Below, in pieces: positions 46,289 through 54,555 of a DNA stretch of 64,000 nt; the first letter of the stretch is position 1; every line of letters starts with the position of its first letter. The position numbers and the translations under genes were made by a program. The DNA lies in the NCBI GenBank assembly GCA_905234665.1, contig CAJOIV010000009.1:1-64000 (forward strand). The letters are read 5' to 3'. Source of the DNA: an uncultured Bacteroidales bacterium. Lineage in GTDB: Bacteria > Bacteroidota > Bacteroidia > Bacteroidales > P3. The notes beneath the pieces are model-generated. The model made no database searches. It was not told the DNA's origin and saw only the letters and a list, made by a program, of their open reading frames with translations.

Positions 46289-46669
46289 ATGCGCCGCTAC
46301 TATCTCATCCTTGTTGTCCTGACGCTGCTGCTCACTGCAGTGGTCTGGTGGGTAAGCATGCGGGGCCCGGCGCTCGGCTCTCAACACTCAATCCTCTACG
46401 TCCTGCCCCTTTACTTCGCCGTCGTCACCGGCATCCAGCACTACGTCGTGGCCAACAGTCTGAAGAAAGACCCGCGCACCTTCATCAAGAACTTCCTGGG
46501 TCTCACCGTCGGCACCCTCTTCCTCCACCTCGTCGTGCTCTCCCTGTGGGCCTTCACCCACATCCCCACCGCCAAGCCCTTCATTATTGTCTTCGGCATC
46601 GGCTTCGTGCTCTACCTCGTCTTCGAGACCCTCATGCTCATCCTCCTCGTCCGCAGCCACAAGAAATAA
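46289..46669 (+). CDS. Small membrane protein
   Basis: A 126-residue protein with four TM helices (YYLILVVLTLLLTAVVWWV; ILYVLPLYFAVVTGIQHYVV; LGLTVGTLFLHLVVLSLWAF; FIIVFGIGFVLYLVFETLMLILLV). I do not recognise a characterised family. It begins 1 bp after pyrI and ends 7 bp before the adaptor gene, so it is in the same run, perhaps by chance. Confidence 0.75.
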   Translation: MRRYYLILVVLTLLLTAVVWWVSMRGPALGSQHSILYVLPLYFAVVTGIQHYVVANSLKKDPRTFIKNFLGLTVGTLFLHLVVLSLWAFTHIPTAKPFIIVFGIGFVLYLVFETLMLILLVRSHKK

Positions 46670-46676
46670 TCAGAAC

Positions 46677-47696
46677 ATGAATGTCAAATTATTCCTCTGT
46701 CTATCCACCCCACTTCTGCTCCTCTTCTCTTGTGGCAAAAAGGAAAAAACACCATCGGGATGGACCGACACCATCGGGGTCGAAACACTCGTAATTGGCG
46801 ACGGCAACACGCCAACCGAACGCAACTACGTGGGCGACATCGCATCGGAACAGGAAGCATCCCTCTCTTTCATGCTCGGTGGCACTCTGACCAAAGTGGC
46901 CGTCAAGAACGGCGACCACGTAACCAAGGGGCAACTGCTGGCCGAGGTGGACGCCACCACCGCCACCAGCCTGCATGCCTCCGCATTGGCCACACTGCGA
47001 CAGGCTGAGGACGCATACCGCCGCCTGGAGGCCGTACACCGCGAAGGCGGCCTCAGCGAAGTGAAATGGGTGGAGATGGAAACCAACCTCGAAAAGGCTC
47101 GCCAAGCCGAGGTTAGCGCCCGCAAACATCTGGAAGAATGCACCCTCCGAGCCCCGTTCAGCGGCGTGGTGATATGCGGCAGCCGCACCCCAGGCCAGGA
47201 GATGAAACCCGGCGAAACCTTCTGCCGCGTGCTCGACATGAAGCGCCTATGCGTCGACTTCTCCGTTCCCGAACAGGAGATAGCCATGATCAACGTGGGC
47301 GATGCGGCCGATGCCATAGTGCCCGCCCTCGACAACTCGCCTCTCACTCTGCGCATTAGCGACAAAAGCTTTACCGCCAACCCACTGGGACATACCTATA
47401 AAATCCATGCCTCGATAGTCTCGGGCGAGACCCAAAACCTCCTGCCCGACATGGTGGCCAAAGTACACATCAAACTGAGCGCCATGGGCGGCATCGTGGT
47501 GCCCGCCGACTGCATCCAAACCATGCCCGAAGGTACGGTAATCTGGGTAATCAACAACGGCAAGGCTGAGCATCGACCCATCACGGTGGGCGACTTTGTC
47601 CGCAACGGTGTGGTGGTGAAGTCCGGACTCTCTGCCGGCGACACAGTAGTCACCGCAGGCCATCAGAAACTATACACCGGTGCCAAAGTAAAGTAA
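46677..47696 (+). CDS. RND efflux adaptor (membrane fusion) lipoprotein
   Basis: A 339-residue lipoprotein (MNVKLFLCLSTPLLLLFSCGK) of the periplasmic adaptor family. The lipoyl-type halves are GGTLTKVAVKNGDHVTKGQLLAEVD and CTLRAPFSGVVICGSRTPGQEM, joined by a helical hairpin (LRQAEDAYRRLEAVHREGG), and beta-barrel and proximal domains follow (VPADCIQTMPEGTVIWVIN). It links the inner-membrane pump, 1 bp downstream, to the TolC channel. Short spacing among the three genes supports a tripartite pump. Confidence 0.93.
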   Translation: MNVKLFLCLSTPLLLLFSCGKKEKTPSGWTDTIGVETLVIGDGNTPTERNYVGDIASEQEASLSFMLGGTLTKVAVKNGDHVTKGQLLAEVDATTATSLHASALATLRQAEDAYRRLEAVHREGGLSEVKWVEMETNLEKARQAEVSARKHLEECTLRAPFSGVVICGSRTPGQEMKPGETFCRVLDMKRLCVDFSVPEQEIAMINVGDAADAIVPALDNSPLTLRISDKSFTANPLGHTYKIHASIVSGETQNLLPDMVAKVHIKLSAMGGIVVPADCIQTMPEGTVIWVINNGKAEHRPITVGDFVRNGVVVKSGLSAGDTVVTAGHQKLYTGAKVK

Positions 47697-47697
47697 A

Positions 47698-50600
47698 ATG
47701 GCACAGTATTCCAACATGATACAGAAGGCAATGCGGAGTTTTCCAATTCTCGCATTCACGGTTCTGATTACTATAGGTATCGGTATCTACGCATTGCCTC
47801 ACCTGAACAAGAACGAGTTCCCCAACGTAAAGATAAAACAGGGTGTGGTGGCGGTAGTCTATCCGGGTGCCACCGCCGAAGAAATAGAAGAACAAGTCGC
47901 AGGTAAGGTGGAAGAATATCTCTTCACCTTCACCGACGTAGACAAGAGCAACACATACTCCTACAGCCAAAACGGCATGCTATATGTCTTCGTCTCGTTA
48001 GTACATTCTGACGACGACCCGAAGGTCACCTGGTCACGTATCCGCGAAGGGCTGTCGCTTTTCCGACTGCAAAGCCTACCTCAAGGAGTGGCGGCGACAG
48101 CTGTCATAGACGACTTCGGCAACGCTTCGTCACTGCTGCTTGCCATCGAGAGTGCCGAACGCTCTCCACGAGAATTGGAGGCCACCGTAAAACAACTCTC
48201 TTCCCGCCTGCGCAACATCCGCGAGATGGGCCGCATAAGCATCGTGGGCGACCAGAAAGAGGAGATTGCGGTGCACATGGACCCCATGAAACTGACGCAG
48301 TATGCCATTTCGCCCTCAATGGTATCGGCCGAACTGGCGGCCCACGGTTTCCGCACTATCTCTGGCAAAATAAGCAACGATGAGGGCAGCGCTTTGGTGC
48401 ATGTCACCATCCCCTACGGCAATATCTACGAACTGAGCGAACTGGTCATCTTCGCCGACCCCGTCACGGGTCAGACGCTGCGCCTGCGCGACGTGGCCAC
48501 CATCCAGCCACGCTACCAGGAGTCGAAACCCTACATCAGATACAACGACCAAGATCTGGTTGCCGACGGCCAGACCGGCGGCAACCGCTGCCTCATGCTC
48601 TCGATAGAGATGCGGCCCGGCAACAACGTCGTGGACTTCGGCAACAAAGTGGAGAAGATTATCAAAGAATACGAGGCCACAATCACACCCGACATCCATA
48701 TCCACCGCATCACCGACCAGCCCAAAGTGGTGGACCGCTCGGTACGGTCGTTCCTCAAAGACCTCATCGAGGCCATCTTCATCGTCATCTTCGTGATGCT
48801 CATGCTCTTCCCGCTGCGCACCGCCCTCATCAGCTCCACCTCGGTACCCATCTGCATCGCAGCCACGCTGGGCATCATGTACTTCATAGGCTTCGAGCTG
48901 AACACCGTCACCCTGGCTGCCCTCATCGCCGTGCTGGGCATGATTGTCGACGACTCGGTGGTGGTCATCGACGGATACACAGACCTCTTGCGGGAGGGCC
49001 ATTCCCGATGGTATTCGGCTGTGGTATCGACCAGCAAGCTGGCCAACTCGATGCTCTTCGCCACCGCCTCCATCGCCATGATGTTCTTCCCCGCATTGGC
49101 CATCCTCAAGGGCAATATCATGGGCGACTTCGTAGGACTTTTCCCGTGGACCATCCTTATAGCTCTGGCATGCAGCTTCCTCTACGCCATACAGGTCATC
49201 CCCTTCCTCGCCTCGCGCTTTATCAGACGCACCTCGGGCGAAAAGGTGACGGGGCTGGACCGTATGCAGAACGCCTTCTTCGACTGGCTGCAACGGGGCT
49301 ACCAAAAACTGCTCTCCTTCTGCTTCCGCCACAAAGCATTGACTCTTGTCACCGGCGGCGCGCTGACGCTGTTTGGAGCGTTTCTGTTCACCCAACTGAA
49401 CATACAAATCCTGCCCAAGGCCGAGCGCGACAGTTTCGCAGTGGAAATCCACATGGCCGCCAGCTCGTCAATAGAAGAGACCAGCCAAGTGGCCGACTCG
49501 CTGTCGGCACTCCTCATGCAGGACAAACGCGTCAAGAGCGTCACCTCGTTTGTCGGCATGTCGTCTCCCCGTTTCCACATGACCTACGCGCCACAACTGG
49601 CCTCAGACCAGTACGCGCAGTTTATCGTCAACACTGTGAGCGACAACGCCACCAAAGAGATGATTGGCGAGTATGCCCAGCGCTATGAGAACATCTTCCC
49701 CCAAGCGCAGATCCGATTCAAACAGATGGACTACCAGTCCGTACCTTCACCAGTGGAATTCTACGTCAAGGGCGACAACTACGGCGACATAGCCACAGTG
49801 CGCGACTCAATACTGCGCCTGATGAAACAGAACCCCAAAATGTTCTATGTCCATTCCGACTTCGACGAGACGGAAGAGATGGTCGACGTAGTGCTGAAAA
49901 CCGATGTCGCCAACCGGCTGGGCATAACACAGTCCTCCCTCTCCATCTACCTCAAAGGTGCCCTCTCGGGCACTACACTCTCTTCCCTTTGGGAGGGCGA
50001 CTATTGTATCCCCATCACCATCTATTCCGAGGGCAAGGAGAAGATTGACTACGGTTCGCTCGGCGACATGTTAGTACCCTGCGCACAACCTGGCACCTGG
50101 GTACAACTGCGTCAGGTGGCCGACATTCAACCCCGTTTCCACCATAACAACATGCCCCACCGCAACGGCGTGCGTTGTGTCACCGTCTCGGCTGACGTGA
50201 TTTCAGGCGCAGGACAGATAAAAGAATACTATCATATTAAGCGGGAACTCGACAAGATGGATCTGCCCGAGGGCATCACCGTCGAACCCGGCGGCACCTA
50301 CGCCTTCTCCGCCAACATGATGCCCAGCCTCATCATGGCCATTATCGCCGCCATCGCCGTCATGTTCCTGGTACTTATCATCCACTACGGCAAACTGGAC
50401 ATCTCGTTGCTGGCCATCTCGATGGCCGTGCTCTGCGTCTTCGGCGCCAACATCGGCCTGTGGGCCTTCGGGCTCGACTTCTCCATCTCGGCCGTGCTGG
50501 GCCTTATCTCGCTGGTGGGTATCATCGTGCGCAACGCCATCATCATGTACGACTATGTGGCCGAGCTGAGGAACAAGGAGCTGATGTCGGTGCGCGACGC

Positions 50601-50844
50601 CGCCTTCCATGCAGGTCTGCGCCGCATGCGTCCCATCTTCCTCACTTCTGCAACCACCGCCATCGGCGTCGTGCCCATGATACTGGCCGGCACCATGCTC
50701 TGGAAACCCATGGGCGTCGTGATTTGCTTTGGCACCCTCTTCACTCTGCCGCTCATTATCACCATCCTGCCCGTGGCCTATTGTGTGGTCTTCGAGAACA
50801 AGAAACGCCAGAACTTCCGCCCCATCAAACTAGATAAGAGTTAA
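47698..50844 (+). CDS. RND family efflux transporter permease
   Basis: A 1048-residue inner-membrane pump of the AcrB family with 12 TM helices. TM4 has the acidic pair in IAVLGMIVDDSVVVIDGYTDLL, and a repeat of TM and periplasmic domains is clear (SMAVLCVFGANIGLWAFGLDFSISAVLGLISLVGIIVRNAIIMYDY). It is a drug- or metabolite-exporting proton antiporter; the substrate cannot be told. It lies between adaptor and TolC genes. Confidence 0.96.
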   Translation: MAQYSNMIQKAMRSFPILAFTVLITIGIGIYALPHLNKNEFPNVKIKQGVVAVVYPGATAEEIEEQVAGKVEEYLFTFTDVDKSNTYSYSQNGMLYVFVSLVHSDDDPKVTWSRIREGLSLFRLQSLPQGVAATAVIDDFGNASSLLLAIESAERSPRELEATVKQLSSRLRNIREMGRISIVGDQKEEIAVHMDPMKLTQYAISPSMVSAELAAHGFRTISGKISNDEGSALVHVTIPYGNIYELSELVIFADPVTGQTLRLRDVATIQPRYQESKPYIRYNDQDLVADGQTGGNRCLMLSIEMRPGNNVVDFGNKVEKIIKEYEATITPDIHIHRITDQPKVVDRSVRSFLKDLIEAIFIVIFVMLMLFPLRTALISSTSVPICIAATLGIMYFIGFELNTVTLAALIAVLGMIVDDSVVVIDGYTDLLREGHSRWYSAVVSTSKLANSMLFATASIAMMFFPALAILKGNIMGDFVGLFPWTILIALACSFLYAIQVIPFLASRFIRRTSGEKVTGLDRMQNAFFDWLQRGYQKLLSFCFRHKALTLVTGGALTLFGAFLFTQLNIQILPKAERDSFAVEIHMAASSSIEETSQVADSLSALLMQDKRVKSVTSFVGMSSPRFHMTYAPQLASDQYAQFIVNTVSDNATKEMIGEYAQRYENIFPQAQIRFKQMDYQSVPSPVEFYVKGDNYGDIATVRDSILRLMKQNPKMFYVHSDFDETEEMVDVVLKTDVANRLGITQSSLSIYLKGALSGTTLSSLWEGDYCIPITIYSEGKEKIDYGSLGDMLVPCAQPGTWVQLRQVADIQPRFHHNNMPHRNGVRCVTVSADVISGAGQIKEYYHIKRELDKMDLPEGITVEPGGTYAFSANMMPSLIMAIIAAIAVMFLVLIIHYGKLDISLLAISMAVLCVFGANIGLWAFGLDFSISAVLGLISLVGIIVRNAIIMYDYVAELRNKELMSVRDAAFHAGLRRMRPIFLTSATTAIGVVPMILAGTMLWKPMGVVICFGTLFTLPLIITILPVAYCVVFENKKRQNFRPIKLDKS

Positions 50845-50855
50845 GAGCTATTACC

Positions 50856-52208
50856 ATGAGACATCCATTCAAGATACTGGTTTGCGCCAGCCTAATTGTC
50901 AATTTTCAATTATCAATTCTCAATTCGGCCTCCGCGCAGACGCTCTCACTCGACAGCTGCCTGGCCCTTGCGCGGCGCAACAATGCGGAGATTCGCATCT
51001 CGCAGATGGACATCGAGAACGCACGCGAGGTAAAGAAGCAGGTTTTCACCAAATACTTCCCGCAGGCAAACCTCGCCGCATTAGGCTACTGGGCCGTTAA
51101 TCCGATTGTCCACTTCGGACTCGAAGACATCCAGTCCAACGATATGCGCGAGCTGCTCGAAGCCCTGTACAACGAGGTATCGGTCAGCAGCGATGTGCAA
51201 AACGAGCTTTCGCTGATGAAAAAAGGAGCCTCGGGGTCGGTGACGCTTACCCAGCCGCTCTATGCAGGTGGACGTATCGCCACGGGCAACAAACTGGCCA
51301 ACCTCGGCGTCGAGGCCGCTGAACTTCAGTCCGAGATGAAAGAGCGCGACATCCTTGAGAATATCGAGTCGACCTACTACCTCGTCACAGGTCTACAGGA
51401 AAAAGTGGCTACGGTAACCGCCGCCCTCACTCTTCTCGACTCGCTCGACCGTGTGGTGCAGTCGGCCCTCGCCAACGGCCTCGTCACCCGTTCCGACGCC
51501 CTGCAGCTGCAACTCAAACGCAACGAGATGCTGGCCAACCAGCAGCAGCTGGCCAGCGGCATACGTCTCTCCAAACGGCTCCTCTGTTGCCAGATAGGCA
51601 TCGACTATAGCGACAGTCTCTGCCTCATAATTGAAAATCCTTCATCCCTTTACCCCTTCACACCTACACTCTCCTCTGGCTCCCGTCCCGAAAAGCGTCT
51701 TCTGGAGTTGAGCGTCGAAGCCGAACAGTTGCAGAAGCGTCTTACCCTCGGCGAGTCACTCCCCCAACTCGCCATCATCGGTACAGGCTTTTATGGCAAC
51801 CTCATCAAGAACGACCCCTCGGCCAATGCCGTGGGACTCCTCTCGCTTTCAGTACCATTGAGCGGTTGGTGGGAAACCTCGCACAAGATGAAGCAGCACA
51901 ACATCCGCATCACCGAGGCCCGCATAAAGCAGGAACACTACAACCAGATGATGTCGTTAGAAGAGGAGAAAGCCTACAGCGATATGCTCGATGCCGCCAT
52001 GCTCATGCAGTCCGACTCCACCGCGCTTGAAATAGCGCAGGAAAACTACCGCCTCGCCACCCTCAACTACCAAGCCGGCGTCTCCACCCTCTCTGAGGTG
52101 CTGGAAGCTCACGCCCTGCTCCTTCAGGCCCAGAACGCCATCACCGACCGCCACACCACCTACGTCGTAGCCCGCCGCCGCCTCATGGACCTTCGGAAAA
52201 CCCATTAA
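50856..52208 (+). CDS. TolC-family outer-membrane channel with repeat-coded signal peptide
   Basis: A 450-residue channel protein with the two-fold helical TolC pattern (LSLDSCLALARRNNAEIRISQMDIENAREVKKQ; QENYRLATLNYQAGVSTLSEVLEAHALLLQAQNAI). It completes the RND pump. The signal peptide MRHPFKILVCASLIVNFQLS contains a heptamer repeat (50893-50926, CAATTTTCAATTATCAATTC type), so the export signal itself is partly repeat-derived. The start is 11 bp after the pump gene. Confidence 0.93.
   Translation: MRHPFKILVCASLIVNFQLSILNSASAQTLSLDSCLALARRNNAEIRISQMDIENAREVKKQVFTKYFPQANLAALGYWAVNPIVHFGLEDIQSNDMRELLEALYNEVSVSSDVQNELSLMKKGASGSVTLTQPLYAGGRIATGNKLANLGVEAAELQSEMKERDILENIESTYYLVTGLQEKVATVTAALTLLDSLDRVVQSALANGLVTRSDALQLQLKRNEMLANQQQLASGIRLSKRLLCCQIGIDYSDSLCLIIENPSSLYPFTPTLSSGSRPEKRLLELSVEAEQLQKRLTLGESLPQLAIIGTGFYGNLIKNDPSANAVGLLSLSVPLSGWWETSHKMKQHNIRITEARIKQEHYNQMMSLEEEKAYSDMLDAAMLMQSDSTALEIAQENYRLATLNYQAGVSTLSEVLEAHALLLQAQNAITDRHTTYVVARRRLMDLRKTH
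50893..50926 (+). repeat. Heptamer repeat within TolC signal peptide
   Basis: AATTGTCAATTTTCAATTAT and following CAATTCTCAATTC units, read as IVNFQLSILNS within the hydrophobic part of the signal peptide. Confidence 0.82.
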
Positions 52209-52258
52209 GCCCATAAGAGAAATAAACCCATCACCCCTCCGGCAGCCAAATACTTTTT

Positions 52259-52289
52259 TTTGCCATATCGGAAAAAAGTCGTACTTTTG
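52259..52289 (+). promoter_or_regulatory. Promoter with repeated element, copy 1
   Basis: TTTG (52259-52262), 19-bp spacer, TACTTTTG (52282-52289). The spacer CCATATCGGAAAAAAGTCG is nearly the same in copies at 53.0 and 54.2 kb. Contains an imperfect palindrome centred on CCATATCGG with ACTTTTTT/AAAAAAGT arms. Confidence 0.8.
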
Positions 52290-52307
52290 CAAATTGAAAA
52301 ACATTAT

Positions 52308-52529
52308 ATGATGGAGGCAACAACGACATTTAACAATACACAAATGCATCTGTTGCAGATGTTCTCGGTCAATAGGAGCAAGCGCGCCTTGGACGAGTTG
52401 TATGATGTTCTCTATCGGCACTATGCGAGCCGTATGTCTGAGAAATTGGACAGTCTTTGGGATTCGGGAATCCTCGACCAGCAGCGCCTTGACGAGATTA
52501 ATACAATGGATCTGCATCAGTTGTCATGA
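52308..52529 (+). CDS. Small antitoxin-like protein
   Basis: A 73-residue acidic helical protein (MMEATTTFNNTQMHLLQMFSVNRSKRALDELYDVLYRHYASRMSEKLDSLWDSGILDQQ...). Its stop overlaps the PIN gene start by 4 bp (ATGA), the usual layout of an antitoxin followed by a toxin. It has no recognised DNA-binding motif. A role as antitoxin of the PIN toxin is inferred from size and position. The first ATG at 52308 lies close behind the promoter; a second is at 52311. Confidence 0.75.
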   Translation: MMEATTTFNNTQMHLLQMFSVNRSKRALDELYDVLYRHYASRMSEKLDSLWDSGILDQQRLDEINTMDLHQLS

Positions 52530-52939
52530 AACTTGTGCTCGACACCAATTGTTTGATTCAGGTGATACCTCCTCGGAGCCGTTATCACTGTATATGGCAG
52601 TCTTTTGTACATGGCGATAATACGTTGTGTGTGTCAAATGAGATACTCGAAGAGTACGCCGAAATTCTACAGAAGCTTACAGATGCGGAGACATCAGAAC
52701 TGGTGCTCTCTACCATACTGAACAGCCCCTTTGTCAGGTTTGTCATCCCTTACTACAAGTTCAATCTGATAGAGGCCGACCCCGACGACAACAAGTTTGT
52801 TGATTGTACCCTTGCCGCAGGGGCAAGATTCCTGATTTCCAACGACCACCATTATGACATACTGAAACGCATCGAATACCCCAAAGTCGACGTGTTGACG
52901 ATATCCGAGTTTATCGCCCTTAACAGTAACATGAGATGA
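52526..52939 (+). CDS. PIN-domain toxin
   Basis: A 137-residue ribonuclease-type protein. The four acidic PIN positions are visible: LVLDTNCLI (Asp), EILEEYAEIL (Glu), EADPDDNKFVDCTLAA (Asp) and LISNDHHYD (Asp). It belongs to the type of PIN protein annotated as putative toxin component. It overlaps the antitoxin-like gene by 4 bp. The downstream gap holds an orphan promoter copy. Confidence 0.88.
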   Translation: MKLVLDTNCLIQVIPPRSRYHCIWQSFVHGDNTLCVSNEILEEYAEILQKLTDAETSELVLSTILNSPFVRFVIPYYKFNLIEADPDDNKFVDCTLAAGARFLISNDHHYDILKRIEYPKVDVLTISEFIALNSNMR

Positions 52940-53006
52940 TAATTCTCATGCCTGTGGTGCTTTCCTTCTCAGTAGCGTGCCGGCGGAACGATACATAAAC
53001 TTTTTC

Positions 53007-53036
53007 TTGCCATATCGGAAAAAAGTCGTACTTCTG
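53007..53036 (+). promoter_or_regulatory. Orphan promoter copy 2, degenerate
   Basis: TTG (53007-53009), 19 bp, then TACTTCTG (53029-53036), one base off the box. It reads into the 3' end of the RhuM/Fic gene on the other strand, with no gene ahead of it on its own strand. Its flanks (GCGTGCCGGCGG) resemble those of copy 3. Confidence 0.6.
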
Positions 53037-53072
53037 CACTCGCAAACCGCCAGAAAAGAAATGGCAGTGGGG

Positions 53073-54074
53073 TCATGGATTGTTCTTGTTGATGAGGTTG
53101 ACAATCACCTTCACCATCACGTCCTTCTCCTCTGGGCGGCTTTCGGCAATCATCAGCGTGAGGGCCACTAGGGTGTTGTCCTCGATGCGCTTGCTGCCGT
53201 CTGCGCGGTAGAGGATGCGGTTGTTGTTGAGAAACCACAGGAACAACGTGGCAGCGATGCGTTTGTTGCCGTCGCTGAACGAGTGGTTCTTGGTGACCAG
53301 GTAGAGCAACATAGCGGCCTTCTCCTCGACCGAGGGGTACAGTTCCTCCCCGTCAAAGGTCTGGTAAATCTGACCAATACTGCTCTTGAACGACTCGTCC
53401 TTCTCGTTGCCGAAAAGGGTGCTCTCGCCGAAACGCTCTTTCAGCGACAGGATGGCCTCCATTGCATTCTCATACGAGGCGTGGAAAGGCTCCTCCTTAG
53501 TGGTCCTGTCGATAGCAAGCCGTTGGTAATCGTAACTGTCGAGCGTGTCGAGCGCATAGCTGTAGTCGGTCACCACGTTGAAGAGCGCGTTGGTTTCATC
53601 ATTCGAGAGCAGTGGCTGGCTTTGTATCGTCCGGCCGAGCATGCCCACCAACTGCCGCAACTCACCAATCTGCTCCTTGCGGATGCGCTCGTTCACAGCA
53701 TAGCCTTTGATGATATACTCTTTCAAGACATGGTTAGCCCATTGGCGGAATTCTATGCCTCGTCTGCTCTTGACTCGATAACCGACTGATGTTACCATCT
53801 CAAGGTTGAAATGCTCTTTCCCATGTGTCTGTGTTTTCCCCTCAATGGCACCATGTTGAGTGGTACTCGCAAATTTTGCGACTACCACTGATCCGGCCAG
53901 TTCTTCCCGAAGAGCATTGTTGATGTGTTTGCTGATGGTCTTGTAGTCACGACCAAACAATACGGACAACTGCTGACGGGTCAGCCAAATCATGTCATTC
54001 TCCAACCTCGCCTCAAGTTGCACGGAGTTGCTCTCGTCTTTATAGATGACTATCTTATCGTTGGTATTCTCCAT
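53073..54074 (-). CDS. RhuM/Fic-domain protein
   Basis: A 333-residue protein. The N-terminal half matches virulence RhuM-type sequences (IYKDESNSVQLEARLENDMIWLTRQQLSVLFGRDYKTISKHINNAL; VGYRVKSRRGIEFRQWAN). The C-terminal half is a Fic/DOC domain with HSFSDGNKRIAATLFLWFLNNN, close to the consensus HxFx(D/E)GNxR used to attach AMP to proteins, with Lys in place of Gly before the last Arg, as in DOC-type members. It is often on mobile DNA. No antitoxin gene is directly adjacent. Confidence 0.9.
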   Translation of the reverse strand: MENTNDKIVIYKDESNSVQLEARLENDMIWLTRQQLSVLFGRDYKTISKHINNALREELAGSVVVAKFASTTQHGAIEGKTQTHGKEHFNLEMVTSVGYRVKSRRGIEFRQWANHVLKEYIIKGYAVNERIRKEQIGELRQLVGMLGRTIQSQPLLSNDETNALFNVVTDYSYALDTLDSYDYQRLAIDRTTKEEPFHASYENAMEAILSLKERFGESTLFGNEKDESFKSSIGQIYQTFDGEELYPSVEEKAAMLLYLVTKNHSFSDGNKRIAATLFLWFLNNNRILYRADGSKRIEDNTLVALTLMIAESRPEEKDVMVKVIVNLINKNNP

Positions 54075-54195
54075 ATTTCTCTTAACGTGTTTTTTGCTTT
54101 CTTATTGTTCTTACCAATAATATAGTATGCAAAAAACAGAATTAATGATTGCCCCTTCCTTTTTGCGTGCCGGAGGCACGCCACAAAACTTTTTC

Positions 54196-54225
54196 TTGCC
54201 ATATCGGAAAAAAGTTGTACTTTTG
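54196..54225 (+). promoter_or_regulatory. Promoter with repeated element, copy 3
   Basis: TTG (54196-54198), 19 bp, TACTTTTG (54218-54225). It starts the structured leader of the BspA-like gene. The upstream GCGTGCC-GGA-GGCACGC hairpin matches flanks of copy 2. Confidence 0.75.
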
Positions 54226-54229
54226 CAGC

Positions 54230-54513
54230 GTCAAACTCCCAAGGCTTCCGGGCTGCGGGCGGGCGACAGGACATATAAGAAAGACGTTGTAACGGCGTTT
54301 GTCTGCGGCGTATCGAACTTCGCAAATTCGCAATGGAACCGCAATAGCGCAATGTTCCTCGTCCATCAAGTGCGTATGTAGGAGCTTACCCCCAGTGTAA
54401 GCCCACTGACACATAGCACAGCGTGGGCCTCGGCATTGCTTATTCTGTTCCAAAGGCAATGCGAAGGCCAGATACGCGGGATAAGCAAACGGCAGATTCC
54501 CGCGCTCTTTTTT
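54230..54513 (+). ncRNA. Structured leader or small RNA ending in a terminator
   Basis: About 285 nt between a promoter and the BspA-like gene, without a supported gene. Hairpins: GCTTAC (54384-54389)/GTAAGC (54397-54402); GCCCAC (54401-54406)/GTGGGC (54423-54428); GGCCT-GCATTGC (54426-54439)/GCAATGC-AGGCC (54456-54469); and CGCGGGA (54475-54481)/TCCCGCG (54498-54504) followed by CTCTTTTTT. Hairpins two and three share bases and exclude each other. It may be an attenuator leader or a separate small RNA. Confidence 0.55.
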
Positions 54514-54555
54514 ATGTGTTGTTTGAATGAACCCACGAACAAAACAAACAACAAG

